The notes below the pieces were generated by a model. The model ran no database searches, was not told the origin of the DNA, and saw only the letters and a program-made list of their open reading frames with translations. Positions 1-12,330 of a DNA stretch of 64,000 bases are shown one piece after another. Position 1 is the stretch's first letter. Each line of letters opens with the position of its first letter. Location: positions 370-64,369 of the forward strand of contig MNCI01010136.1 of the NCBI GenBank assembly GCA_015680685.1, read 5' to 3'. Origin of the DNA: Gnetum montanum (taxonomy: Eukaryota; Streptophyta; Gnetopsida; Gnetales; Gnetaceae). Position numbers and translations under genes: made by a program.

Positions 1-45
1 ATTGTAAGGAACTCGAGGACGAGTTTTCATTCAGTCATGGGGGTA
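1..45 (+). mobile_element. 3' internal end and polypurine tract of element X
   Basis: This is the last internal stretch of a plus-strand LTR element whose body lies left of the window. It ends in a polypurine tract, ATGGGGGTA (about 37-45), directly before an LTR start. The same sequence, with an upstream GTAAGGAACTCRAGGA, precedes the LTRs at 17922 and 58852, which identifies it as the plus-strand priming site of this family. Confidence 0.75.
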
Positions 46-854
46 TGATGAGACGCGACTTGCACTAGGCCACGATATCGCATACGCGATATCGCGTCCC
101 GCTGCCACATCTATAAATAAGAGGCGGCACTCCCTTCATTTCCCAATCCTGGCTAGTGTAGCGAAGCTCTGGCAGATTGATCACTCCAAAGTTAGAATTT
201 TTCCCCATGTGCCCGCAGTAGGAGTCCTAGAGTGAACGGCTCTTTATTCGAGTAGCTTGTAACCTGAACCCAAGTTGTGTACGGCAATAAAGACGAACTT
301 GTTTGGATAAACCTTGCAGCACGTGGTTTCATTTATTGCCTTCCTTTACTGCTTTCCTAATGCGTTCAAGGACGACTTGATTACGAGCGTCTACGGACGT
401 GTACTGCTAGTCAAGGAATCGGCTGCTTATCACACGTAGGCTAAATAGGTGCCTCAGTACGACCACTTCGAGCACTTGCGTTACGTGTGGCGATCCCAGT
501 AACGATTAGCGTTTGGTAAGCGCCAGTTGCATAGTTCAGGGTGTGTCCGGTAAGTGGGAACGAATGCTGACGCTAGTTAATTTAGACTTAGATCTTAGTT
601 AGAGTTAGTTTAGTTTCTCAACTCTTTCCTCCTGGTAGCATAGAAGATAAGCCGAAAATACCAAAAAAATCACATACCTCAGACTTGCTTAACCATACAC
701 CATGACACTTACAAGCAAGCCTGGGAAGACAACGAACGATTAACCCCAAGTGTTTCGTGTGGCGTTAAGGCATTTAGTCTGCGGAGTTCGACCGGATCGT
801 GCGTGCATGCTCGTATTCGTATGGTGGAGTGTAGGGGTACCTCGCCACTCATCA
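46..854 (+). mobile_element. 3' LTR of element X (cgatatcg-type Athila-like LTR)
   Basis: An 809-bp LTR starting TGATGAG and ending CTCATCA, the 7-bp inverted ends shared by all Athila-like LTRs here. U3 carries two GATATCG-containing palindromic units (about 72-103), then a TATA box in CTATAAATAAGAGG (about 111). An AATAAAGA polyadenylation-type signal lies near 285. Upstream is a polypurine tract, so this is a 3' LTR. Downstream (855) the sequence resumes with CCGGGGA, the distal half of a tRNA-Asp primer-binding site belonging to element F. X therefore appears to have inserted into F's primer-binding site, with CCGGG the likely target duplication; its left copy is outside the window. Confidence 0.8.
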
Positions 855-978
855 CCGGGGATTTAGTTTAGCTAAGTAGGACAAGACTGTGACATTATGC
901 AAAGACATTGTAAGGACTAATCAATGATAAATCATTAAGAAAATAATAACAAGCCCACTATTTCTAGTAAAAGCTAAC

Positions 979-3620
979 ATGGCTTCTTCTCATAGGAACA
1001 AATCTCCACCATTTACAAATTAATCCAATCACTGATAGGAGGTCCAAAAAATATCCCAACAACTTCATGTTATCTACACCCATCTGGATTTTACTTTCAT
1101 CCTACATCAAGACAAGTAGCTGCATTGGAAGAATAGGGAAGGCAACATTGTGTTGCCTCACAACTGATCTATTCTTGCCATGCTAATGAAAAATCTCATC
1201 AAGTTGGGCATTGCTACACTCAATGCAGAGTATGAGGTCCAGGACCATACTTACTACAATTATCACCCTACCAATGCATAGCATAAGAAGGATCAATAGA
1301 TGGAAGCATGATACGAGGCCTCTAAGGGCAAGAGGATCCCAACCCAATTATTCTTGCAACAACATAAGAAAGAAGAGGACTTCTTTTTAGGCCAATCCCA
1401 ATACATGGACTCTTCTTTTTATGATGAGGAGACCCTTAACCAAAGGTTGCAATCAACTTTGGACAACCTAGGTGAGGGAAACACCAATTTTCAAGACTAG
1501 GGAGCCTCAAAAGATAACAAATGTAGCCACTCATTTAATGGTAAAGATAACTACAAGCACAAAGATAAAGAAAAGCAAGCTGATCAAGGCAAGGACCAAA
1601 GGAGAAGAACTAGCAGGCATCATTCTATTGTTTCTCCTTCTTCTTCACCCTCATCATCCTCATCATCTTCCTTCTCAAACTTTGATAGGAAAAACAGGAG
1701 CCAAGAGAACTGGAGAAACTATAAAGATCAGGATGGAAATGAACGGTGGAATAGGGATGAACATAGATCCCACTAGGATGATCAAGAATAGGGGCAAGAA
1801 TAACAAGAAGGGGAGGAGCACCATCAAGAAAGAAAGCATAATAGAACTCATCATAGACATCATGGTCATGATAGGGACCATTGTGATTGCCATGACTATG
1901 ATGAGCCTCTATTGGCTACTTGAAACATGTTGAACATTTTAGAGGTAGTTAGAATTCCACCAAGGTACTTGAAAGATATTCAAATCAAGAGGTTAGATGT
2001 GAACAATATCCCTAGGTTCGAGGGGAAATACAATTAAAATCCACAAAATCATCTTCAAGCCTTTCATAATGCCATAGAGAACAAATGGTAGAAGCTAAAG
2101 TTGTTTCCAAGGACACTCATCAAGGAAGCTAAAAGTTGGTACTAGTCCTTAAAATCATAATCCATTCATCAATGGAGTACTATGTTGGAACTCTTCATTG
2201 AAAAATACCAAACATACTTCAAAATGTCTAACTTACATATATAGATCCAAGGATGAAAGTAGGAAAATCATGAGTCCTTGAAAGAAACCTTGGATAGCTA
2301 GTACTCTCTTCTACACTAATGCCTAGGCCATGGATACTCCCAAAGGGATCAGCTCTGCCATATTGTAGATGGGCTCAAAAATGAAACAAGAAAAATCCTT
2401 GGGATCTATGACTAAGAAATACTTTCTAAGCTATGGGCCCATCACATCCAAAGGCTAATAGATCATATGGATAAAGAAGAGGAAGAGCTCAAAAAGTGTG
2501 AAAGTGCAGAAAGGTACAATAGGGATCCTTCATAAAAGGAAGATGTGTTTCTGTGACCCTAAGGAGGAAGCATCACTTGATGAAGTGGCATAGAGGGAAA
2601 ACCTTGTTGATACAAAAATCTATTACTAAAATATCAGCTAAGGTAAATAACATGTGGGACTCTTTGGATGAGAAGTTCTAAATAGCTCTGAAAATCGCAA
2701 AGGAGTGAAAAGATCAAGGAGTAGCGGTCAAGAAAGAAGAAAGAAAAAGGATGTAGAATAGGGAATTTCAAGCATAAGGGTAAATCTGCAGTAGTTAAGG
2801 AGGTTGCAAATTATTAAATAGATGACAATGGATGTGAAATGTACCAATACAAACCTCCTAAGAAGTGTTGCCCTGTGGTATCACATATGCAGGAATCTAG
2901 GGTGCACACATTAAATCCTAGATTGGCAAAGTGGCAAGCACCCAGGCATTTGCCTTATCCACAAGGTAACTACAAGTAGTAATTCCACCAACAACCATAT
3001 TATCTAAGTGGAGCATCTCCTCAACCTCAAGAGTAATATTTGTAGTGACAACATCCACAGTCATGCGGGATGCCACCACCAAGACAATAATATCCTTATA
3101 GGAAATTTGATTTCAATGGATATTATGTCTAGTAGCCTATATCCCTACATGAATCCTCTAGTCATGTCTCCTTCCCTTACCACTACTACCCTCTAGAATA
3201 CTACAACACACCTTCTTTGCGAGGGGAGTCTCCTTTTTCCTTTCATCCTCCACATCACCTATTAACTCCTACACCACAACCAACTACTACACCCTTACCA
3301 CTTGCTCCATTCATATAGGGTGAAATTCCCACATAGCCATAACAAAGAAATGATGTGAGGGTAGTAAATCTATAGCTGGATATCTATTTGAGTGATCTTG
3401 AACCCAAGCCTTGTAAAAGGTCATTCTTCAAAACCAATAGCTCCATGAAACCCTCATAAACACCTATGGCTACTAATCTTGCTGCTTCTACCTCTAAAAA
3501 TTCTACTGACCTAACTTCAAACCAATCTTTTTTCCAAATCCACATTTTCATGTTGACCCATGCAGTTACAGATTGGATAAAGATTGGCCACCTTCCCAAG
3601 AAATGATCTAATCTTAAGAG
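979..3620 (+). pseudogene. F gag pseudogene
   Basis: Decayed gag (capsid/nucleocapsid polyprotein, forming the cytoplasmic particle). The start is the ATG at 979 (MASSHRNKSPP), equivalent to MSSSLNKS at 59781 and MSSSHRSD at 49795. Recognisable in order: an N-terminal region with FTFILHQDK, a low-complexity Ser/His-rich segment (about 1620-1700), a capsid core with KLKLFPRTLIKEA (about 2090-2130), and a degraded zinc knuckle (about 2833-2870) in which the second Cys and the His of the CX2CX3HX4C seen in other copies are lost. A Gln/Tyr/Pro-rich linker follows (about 2935-3340). Many stops and frameshifts, often TAG where relatives read CAG. It runs into protease without a clear boundary. Confidence 0.7.
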
Positions 3621-6600
3621 TCCCCTCATTTACTTACAGATTGCAAAAATAAACCATCCAAGGCTCTCTTGGATTCAATTTCTAGGGTTAACTTGATTTC
3701 CCAAGAAATGTACAAGGCTTAGAACTTACCTTCTCTAAAAAAGAGCAACATTAAACTAGAGTTGGCAAATCAATCCATCACTATCCTTCTAGGGCTAGTC
3801 GACGACATTGTGACCATTGTCTGCATATGGTCTTATCCTATTGATTTTCTTGTGATTCGTGTGGAAAATTATAAGGGGGACTTCTTTGTCATCATGAAAG
3901 GACATGGCTAAGTATGATCAATGCTAGGATGGGAATTCGAGATCTATCCTTGGAGATTTCCAAGGAAAATGAATTTGGAAAAGTCAAGAAGAAGAGAGTT
4001 CAATGCATTGCATATAGTGACACAAGGTTCCATTGTGTGCACAAACTGTGGACAATCAAAAATACATCACTCCAAACATGTAATCAATGTGTTGAAACAA
4101 CAATGATTCAAAGGTGCATGTATGCAGCAGCCACATAACAAGAAGGTACTTAGTGGTCGATAACATATGATTAAACCAAATCCACTATGTGCATGGAACC
4201 ATTTGAGAGCCTAACTAGCACTTATATTGAAATCATGAATAAAATGGAATAACTCCATCATCAACTCTCCCATTCATAAAGCGAAATAGATTGGGAATAG
4301 TTGGAGATTCTGAATAACTTTAAACAAGAGTCCATTGAATTGAAGCCTTTACCGATAAGCATGGAATATGCTTTTCTCAATAATGATAAGTCAATAATCA
4401 TCAATGCTAGACTTGTTCTAGAATAAAAATAGAAACTATTGAAGGTGGTAAACAAATGGCCAACAACCTTTACTTAGTCATGTCATGAGCTTACATGAAT
4501 ATATCCATGGATATGCCAACACCGTATCTATATAGACTCCTCCATCAGACCAAAGAGACAACCACAATAATGATTGAACCTCAAACTCAAGCAAGTTATC
4601 AAGGAGGAGGTGGAACAACTCCTCAAGGTTGGGTTCATCTACCTGATTGTAGATAGCCAATGGGTTAGCCCAATTGTTATTGTTTCAAAGAAAGAAGGAA
4701 ACTAGAGAGTCTGCATAGACTTTTGGTTATTGAACATGGCAACTTATAAGGATCACTTTATGTTGCCATTTATTGACCAATTGTTGGACACTATAGTAGA
4801 GCATTGGTATTATAGCTTCATGGATGGTTATAGTGGCTATAACCAAATCTCAATGGTGTTGATGAACTAGGATAAAACTACATTAATAAGTCCTTGGGAG
4901 AATTTTACATACCAAAAGATGTCATTTGGCCTATGCAATGCCCCAAATACATTCTAATGATTGGTCCTCAGCATCTTCCAATAGCAAATTGATAGTGAGA
5001 TAGAAGTCTTCATGGATGACTTCTCTACATATGAGGCTATATTTAAGTAAGCCTTGGATCATCTTGAGTAGGTAAAGATGTGTGGAGACTAACTTAAAGC
5101 TTAATTAGTAGAAGAGGCATTTGATGGTCCAAGAAGGCATTGTCTTGGGGAAAAAAAATTTTAGCAAAGGGATCGAGGGTGGACCCAGAAAAAGTATGAG
5201 TCATCCAAGGAATCACCAAGAAACTAGAAATAGTGAAAGACATAAGATCATTCCTTGGCCATAATTGTTATTACAGATGCTTCATTGAGAACTTCTCAAA
5301 AATCACTAAACCATTAATGAAACTGACAAAGAAGGATAAACCTTTCACCTGGACTAGGAAATATGACAATACATTCAAATAGTTAAAAACAAAAGCTTGT
5401 GGAAACTCCAATTCTACATGCACCCGATTGGTCCAAGTCATTTCACATTATAACTAACACATTCAATTATGCTTTGATGGTTATGCTTACACAATTCGAC
5501 AATTAGAGATGTTGTTATTACATCCATTTTGCAAGTTGAAGTATTGTGGAAGCATAATTAAACTACAACACTACAGAAAATGAGCTCATGGTAGTGGTGT
5601 ATGCCTTAGAAAAATCTAGGTACTATGTGCTTGGATATCAAGTTTTTATGCACACAAACCATAGTGTTATCCAGTTCCTCATGAACAAACCAATGGTAAG
5701 CCCCCATGTCATATGGTGGCTTCTAGGAGTTTGATATCACTATGGTGGATAGAAAGGAGACTAAGAATGTGGTCACTGATCACTTGTCATTGGTTAAGAT
5801 GAGATAACAAAGAGGATGCATGACCTTTATTTGACCAATTTCCAAGTGAAATCCTAAAGATTCTAACTGGTATGATGAAATCCTCTCCTATCCACTTATT
5901 CAAGGGACACCACAAGAATGGGATAATATGAAGAAATAATAGTTTCTTCATCAAGCTAAACACTACATGGAAATTAAGGGTAACCTTTACAAGAGTTGTG
6001 CTAATGGCTTGGTACGATGGTATGTACCTGATGCTGATCAGCTCTAAGTCCTTTAAGATTCTCATGAAGGCTCTTGTGGGGGCCATTATGTTGGAAGGAG
6101 AACAACCATTAAAATGCTCATGACAAGATATTACTGGCCAACAATCTTTAGGGATGCCCACCAATTCTTTCATTTGTGTGACATATACCAAAGAGATGGA
6201 GGGATGATAGTGCGAATGAAAGGGTTCCAATAATGGATTTAATCACTAAAGCCTTTTGATCTTTATGGAGTTGACTTCATTGGATCCATCAACCTTACGT
6301 TTAATGGAAAGGCATACATCATTGTTGTAATTAACTACTACACTAAGTAGGTGAAAGCTGCCATCAAAATCGACTATTTATTCTCTATAGTGGCATGGTT
6401 TGTACAACAAAATGTGGTAAACAAGTTTGGTGTGCAAAAGGCACTAATTTTTTATAATGAAACATATCTTACAAGTGCAAATTTTTGGAAACTAATGCAG
6501 TGCTTAGAGGTCAAACATAAAATTACAACTCCATACCATCCTCAAGCTAAGCAAAAGTCACAAATAGGAAAATAACTAGAATACTAACTTGTACAATTAG

Positions 6601-7180
6601 TAAATATAGGAAATACTAGAGCACAAAACTCAATGATGTTCTTTGAGCTTATCGATCAACATGAAAAATTTTTATAGGTTATTCCCCTTATGAGTTAGTG
6701 TATGGAAAACTTCCAACTGTTCCTATCTAATCCAAGTAGAGCTATGTACACTTTTAATAGCTTCTAAACTTGACCTGAATTTGAGTCTAGCCTAAAGAGA
6801 ATGATTAATGATACTAATTGTGCTAGACAAAAACCAATTAGTAGCTTTGTCCTTGAATGAAGTACACAAGGCACATACCAAACAATGTCATGACTTAAGG
6901 ATAAGAAAATTTAAAATCCCATTGGAAGATAAGGTTCTTTATTAGAATCCTATGCACATATCCTAACACAAAAAATTCCAAAAGCTATGGGAAGAACCTA
7001 TTATTCACACAAATTTTCCATTTGGGACCGTGACAATCTACCATCCTGCTAGCCCAAACAAGTGATTGGTAGTCAACATTCAACAAGTGAAACCTTTCCT
7101 TGAATCAAGGATAACCAATGGCAAGAATACCTCACCTAATGGTCAAGCATGTTCTATCTTTCAGATCTTCTTCTTCCAAC
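3620..7180 (+). pseudogene. F pol pseudogene (PR-RT-RNaseH-IN)
   Basis: Decayed pol. Protease remnant about 3640-3960 (NLISQEMYKA, ELANQSITI). A linker follows at about 4190-4480. RT at about 4590-5060 keeps RVCIDF, DGYSGYNQI, SFGLCNAP and an intact catalytic box FMDDFSTY near 5010. RNase H at about 5440-5720 retains HFASRSIVEA and VLGYQVFMHTN; the usual TDAS and HTDH acidic residues are altered. Integrase at about 6050-7130 keeps the zinc-binding region and much of the catalytic core (YGVDFIGSI, TTPYHPQA), with stops. No chromodomain is visible. Reading requires several frame changes, so it is a pseudogene. Family placement (Athila/Tat-like) rests on RT motifs, tRNA-Asp priming and the downstream ORF3. 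Confidence 0.75.
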
Positions 7181-8254
7181 TCAATCATGGAGGAGATGGC
7201 CATACATGTTAAGCTTCAATGATGGCTACTTAGTTTTTTTACTTTTTTATTTTTCTTAATCATGTTTTTTTAATTATTTGCAACTTATTTAATATATTTT
7301 CACTTATTTATTTTTCCTTATGGATTGTTTTCTTATTTGTTGTCCATTAGGAATCTTGCACTTGATGCCACAGTTGCCATTACTAGAAGTTCATTAAAAA
7401 CTATATCTAATGTTTGGATTGATTTTTCAATGACTAGATTTCATTTTTGGATTATGAAATTGATTAATGGAACATTAATTTTATGATAATATCAAGCAGT
7501 GAGTCCTCATCGTCCATCCACATCACTTAATTTTATGGATTTTTTTATCTTGGAAGCATGAGGTTCTTTCCTAATTACAACTTATAAGGAATCAATGACT
7601 TTGATACTTAATGGACTTGAAATGGACCAAGTGGAATAGAATAGGGTGTGGATTCAAAGGGATTTATCACCTTTTATACCTAACTACTTTCTTGAGTTTT
7701 ATGGATATTCTCATTGATCTCTCATCATTTCTACTATCGACCAATAATAGGAAGCATGTCTTTACATGTTGTAATTTCCATAAAAAAATGGGAATCCAAA
7801 GCACACCCATAGACACAATAATGGGCTACAAGTAATGGTTATGGGGCTAGAAAGACATGTTACCAATGCTTGAAGGCACCTTTCTAACTAAGGTCCTTCC
7901 TAATTTCCTGCTTCTCTTTTCTTCTCTACTTGGAGTGATGGTTGATCTTGGGGAGTAGTTATGAACTCTTGGGAGTTGGAAGATCTGAATATGGCAATGT
8001 AAAGTTACTAGAAGTGGATGGACTTGGTTCCGACTAAGGATGGGATAGTATCCAGTCATCTTACTCACAAATTTCTTAAGGTCTTCATGTGACCAAGATG
8101 TGAGACTTCATTTCATTTTCTCTCTCCCATCCCTCTGATGTTGTCATTGACCACCTCATTACCTCCTATCGTGATTAATTACTAGTCCATTTTGGTATGT
8201 CATAATCCTTTGACGATTTCAATCTTTAACTGACAATGATCATTCATCATCCTT

Positions 8255-8332
8255 GGGATTGATGAACTCCTTGATATGTGGGCATGCAAAGGTATTATTA
8301 GCATGAGCTTGCTTTAGGAAGGATCCGCTTGC
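8255..8332 (+). other. Conserved non-coding element, F copy
   Basis: Most diverged copy of a roughly 75-bp block present in every spacer seen here. Shared features are GAACTCCTTG near the 5' end, a GTGGGC-containing middle and GCTTTAGGAAGGATCCGC at the 3' end, where relatives read GCTWTGGGGAGGACCCAC. GTGGG near 8277 could pair with TCCGC near 8322 using wobbles, paralleling GTGGGT/ACCCAC in A2. Function unknown. Confidence 0.55.
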
Positions 8333-8599
8333 ATACTCTTTGGTCTTCTTTAATTAAACTTCCTATTCCTTGATCATTTTGCATTCAGTCCCATCATATT
8401 ACAACATAAACATTCAATTTTATAACACCTTGGCATATTCATTTCTCTCCAAATGTATTTTTCTAAGCCAATCTCATGCCATCTTCCATGTGTTGTCATC
8501 ATTCTCAACTTTTCTAGCTTTCTTTGAACTCTCATTTCATACTCAAATTTTTCCAAAATACTTAGTTTTTTCATAAGAAAATTTACTAAAAATAGCTAC

Positions 8600-8654
8600 A
8601 TCAACACATCCTCATCAATGTAGTCTAAACATGGTATATATATGTGTCGATACC
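8600..8654 (+). promoter_or_regulatory. U3-like TATA region upstream of F ORF3
   Basis: ATCAATGTAGTCTAAA followed by TATATATATGTG and GATACC resembles F's own 3' LTR just before its TATA box (about 22934-22990: ATCAATGTAG, AATGTAGTCAAG, CTATATAAATGTGCATACC). It lies about 420 bp before the ORF3 start. I infer a possible internal promoter copied from U3; there is no expression evidence. Confidence 0.4.
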
Positions 8655-9071
8655 TAGCCATTTTTTCACATTTGCCTTCCAATGCACGAGGAGTTTTTAC
8701 CATTTTCAGAGTTTAAAGACCTTTCAAGTGCCATAACTTACAAACCTTTCACTCAATTGCTCTTGTTCTTCAATCCCCTAACTACTAGAGGTAAGCTTTT
8801 CGTAATGGGCACCACAAACCTTTAGTTTATGATAGAAATTTTTTGGAATTTTTCTAACTTCCCAAGGTTTAAGTATTAAAATAATATGAAAATCCTTATC
8901 CAAACCAAGTTAAACCTTATAAAAAACCTCTAGTAGCCAACAAATAAAATAATGAACCTACTAGTATCACAAATGAACCTAAGTGTAACCTAACCCAATA
9001 AGAAAGATTTCAAAAAGGAACTAAAGGTTATACACTAAAATGTTAATCCATGGTTGCATTTGTGATTACAA

Positions 9072-10131
9072 ATGGTACCAAAGAGGGGAGCACTAATGGG
9101 GGGACCTTCCCAACCAAGGGAGAAGTGGCCATCAGAGGAAGGAGCTAGCACTAGCAACAACAGCCTCAAGAATAAGGGGCTAAAGAAAATCCATGCAATA
9201 GGACCTCTTTGGAAGGATCTTGAAGTGGGATTTATTCAATAGATTCCTACTACTCAAACTAGCCAATTAAGGCAAGAAGGTTTAGAGTTTGGTTCTCCAA
9301 GAACTCAACTTCCAATCTTTCTTAGAATTGGTGCCCAAGAAAGTTCACACAAAACTATAGGGGTTTCCTATGTGGCCCATTCTCTCCTCTGGTGAAGAAT
9401 GGTACATGTGGGAGACCTAGCTATTTTGGAACAACTGATAGGAAGATGCATCTATTAAAATTAAAGACATCACCTCTTACTTGGTTGAGACCATTGTAGA
9501 GGCCCTCGATTTACCTAATATTAGGGCAACCTTGCTGGAAATATTAACGTAGGCAAACTCAGAGGCCAAGAAAGAATGGATCTAGCACTACTATGGGGTA
9601 GATCATAAGGAGTACAATGCACTCAACAAGGTGAAGCACATCTATTTCAAAATCACAGCCTATCACTTAAGCCCCATGGTGAGGCCAAGCAAGGTTAGAC
9701 CCTTCTTCGCCCATATGTGCACCACTCTAAGTGGCAAATTCCTAGTCAACCTTCCATAGCTCATCTATCTTGAGATAGAGAAGTGGTTCAAGGAAAATGA
9801 TAGAGGAAGGCAGACACTCCTCTTTCCATGCCTCATTCGAAAACTCTATAAATGAGGAGGCATACCACATAAAGCAAATGACACATTGCCATGCTCCTAC
9901 CGCATCTTGGTAGGATATGATGAAATATAAAGTAGCTAAAAATCTACAAGAAGAGAAGAGACCACCATCATTATCACCTACTAGGGAAACCACACCAAAA
10001 GCACTTGCAATTACAGAATGACTTTTGAAACTCTATGAGTAGCAATTACAACAACAAAAAGGTTTAGTAGGTGGAGGGGAGCCATTGGTTTACTATCTAG
10101 CATTAAGCCATCTCAATGAGATTACCAAGAT
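9072..10131 (+). pseudogene. F ORF3, N-terminal part (Athila-like third ORF)
   Basis: Begins ATGGTACCAAAG (MVPKRG), parallel to MAPKDK in E and MAPKCR in D. After a variable, polar N-terminus it carries a domain with SYLVETIVEALDLPN, FKITAYHLSPMVRPSKV, FLVNLP and LIYLEIEKWFKEN, then LLFPCLIRKLY. This pattern resembles the putative plant transposon/plant-mobile-like domain found in Athila-type ORFs; identification is by eye. Several stops and frameshifts. The ORF is interrupted by A2 after HLNEITK and continues at 18726. Not an obvious envelope: no signal peptide or membrane segment was found. Confidence 0.6.
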
Positions 10132-10142
10132 TGATGAGCCAC

Positions 10143-12330
10143 AATAATCAGAGGTGTAGTACACATGATAATCCGCCAGTCCCCCAACAATTTCATGTGG
10201 TATACATTCATCTCAATGAGGATATACCAAACTTTACCTTTATCCTCCACTAGGATGAACAATTATGTTGGCATGATTTAGAAGATAACACAGTGTTACC
10301 TCCCAATTGCTCAGTCTCAGGCATGCTTCCTCATGCTCTCACATGAATTGGTATGTAGCACTTATAGGCTAAGTACATTGTGCATGATCATGACTCGAGA
10401 GAGTATCGACCCACGGAGGCACAACATCAAAGGGATCTACAACAAGAGAGACATTATGAACCCATGAAGGGGAAGTTGTCTTAGAGTGTCCTGTATGTCA
10501 TAGGTGAAAATGAGGGTGGTGAACCTACCTTGGGAGGTCTCCCACATAATGATGTTCCTCCCATTGACTTCGGTCAAGGGGTGGTGTATCAGAATCTTTA
10601 CTCAACTATCCATAAGCTGGATTCTGGTATCTACGGACACAAAGGATCTAGAAAAGGAACACGAACACATGAAAAAGATGGACATTTTGATCATAACCAT
10701 AATCGAGGCCATGACTACCGAGGAGAAGGAAGCAAGCACAATCATGGTGATAGTCCTCCTTCTTCACCTTCATCATCTCCTTCACCCTTTCATTCAGGAT
10801 TTGGACATAGTCGTAATGGAAAAGACCCTAAGGATAATGGTAAGAAAAATAGGAATCATAGACAAAGCAACCAAGAAAGGGGACCCTTTCCTTAGAACTA
10901 GAGTCCATTCACCAATGGAGTACCATGTTAGAACTGTTCAATGATAAGTATCAAACGTACTCCTGAGTGTCCAACCTACGAAAGCAAATCCAAGGATGGA
11001 AAAAAGGAGGACACGAACCCTTGGATGCTACCATGGGCTGATATTATGCATTGTTACATCATTGACCAGGCCATGGTTACTTGCAGAGGGAACAACTACA
11101 CCATCTTGTAGATGGGCTTAGGCATGAAACACGAAGAACTCTTGGGACTTATGCCCAGGGAAGACTGCCCGAGCTTAGAGTCCATCAAGTACAAAGACTG
11201 TTGGAGTAAGTTGCCAAAGAGGAAGGTGAGTTAAGGAAAAGAGAGAGTGTGGAGGAATACAATAGAGATCCTTTACTCCAAAGGAAGGGGGCTAGATTTT
11301 GTGAGGATGAAGAAGAGTCACCACTTGAAGAGATGATGAATAGGAAAACTTTGCCCATTCAAAAACTTGCATCAGAAGTATCGACAAAGGTGGACCAAAT
11401 GTGGGACTCCCTAGATAATAGATTTCAAACCATTCTCAAAATAGTAGAGGAGTTTAGGAAACCAGGTAGTGATTGAGAAAGGAGGAAAAAGAAAGAAACT
11501 GAATATGCACATAACAAAGGTAAGGGCAAAGTTGCCATCATCAAAGAGGTTGTGGATTTGGATACAGATAATGATGGTGGATGTGAGATATGCCAATATG
11601 ACCATCCTAAGGGATGTTGTCCTATAATCTCACATCTGCAAGAGTCTAGGGTGTATGCACTCAACCCACAATTAAACAAAAGGAAAGCACCCCGAAGGTT
11701 ACCTTATCCCCAAGGTAACCCAAGATAGTTCCACCAACCCTTGATGTATTATCCAAGTGGAAATCCACCACAACCACATGAGCAATACCAATAGTGGCAG
11801 CACCCACAATCATGGGGAATTCCACCACCACATCAACAGTACCCTTACCATCAACTTGACCCGTATGGATACTACGTGTAGTAGATGATCTCTCCACGTG
11901 ACTCTATTGGTCATGTTACTTTCCAACCTCACTACCAAGTCCATGAGTATTATAGAAATCCTTCTCCTAGGGGTGATGTTCCACAAACATACTATCCTTC
12001 TCATCTAGCTACATCTCTTCCACCCTTAACTCCATTACCACCTACTCCAGCCATGCAAAGTGAGCTCCCTACCTAGTTGCAGGAATGTAACACTATAAGG
12101 GCTATTAATCCTCACCCTACTATTGGTTTAGACAATCATGTAAAGAAGAGACCTTTCTTTAGGACCAACAGTCCAACCAAGTCCTTGCAGTCACAAGCAG
12201 CTAACTCTCCAAAGGCCTTACCATCATTCGAAACTTCGGAACTCCCTTCAAACCAAAGGCCACATGCAACACACATAGTCATGTTGACGCATGCCATTAC
12301 TGATTGGATTAAGGCTGGCCATCTTCCTAG
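10143..12330 (+). pseudogene. A2 gag pseudogene
   Basis: Lacks the first residues because of the deletion from LTR to gag. Visible in order: FHVVYIHLNEDIPNFTF near 10180, a Ser/His/Gly-rich low-complexity region (about 10690-10830), a capsid-core remnant (about 10900-11230; the part before GVPC is deleted), an acidic/basic stretch ending near 11520, and an intact zinc knuckle CEICQYDHPKGCC (about 11582-11621, CX2CX3HX4C). A Pro/Tyr/Gln-rich linker runs to about 12080. Tandem TAG codons at 11877-11882 fall at the same YYV position as in F and G2. Frameshifts and stops make it non-functional as read. Confidence 0.75.

Larger units (their letters stand above)
7180..9071 (+). mobile_element. F non-coding spacer between pol and ORF3
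   Basis: AT-rich, non-coding. It opens with a purine-rich TCATGGAGGAGATGGCC (about 7185) at the end of pol, a feature conserved in A2, G2 and E. It contains the conserved 75-bp element (8255-8332) and a U3-like TATA-bearing stretch (8600-8654). Several short open frames occur but match nothing and are not conserved in the homologous spacers, so none is called as a gene. Confidence 0.6.

Noticed and set aside
72-103. CRISPR-like spaced repeats (GATATCG units)
   Set aside because: Short palindromic units inside LTR U3 of a plant genome; too few and too short, no associated genes.
1675-1893. Hydrophobic minus-strand frame (VPIMTMMSMM...) resembling a membrane protein
   Set aside because: It is the shadow of the His/Asp/Ser-rich low-complexity part of gag; the same shadow appears opposite other gag copies (49037-49420).
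9742-9993. Minus-strand frame MVSLVGDNDGGLF, possible small gene
   Set aside because: Antisense of F ORF3 domain 1, which is supported by homology with D and E.
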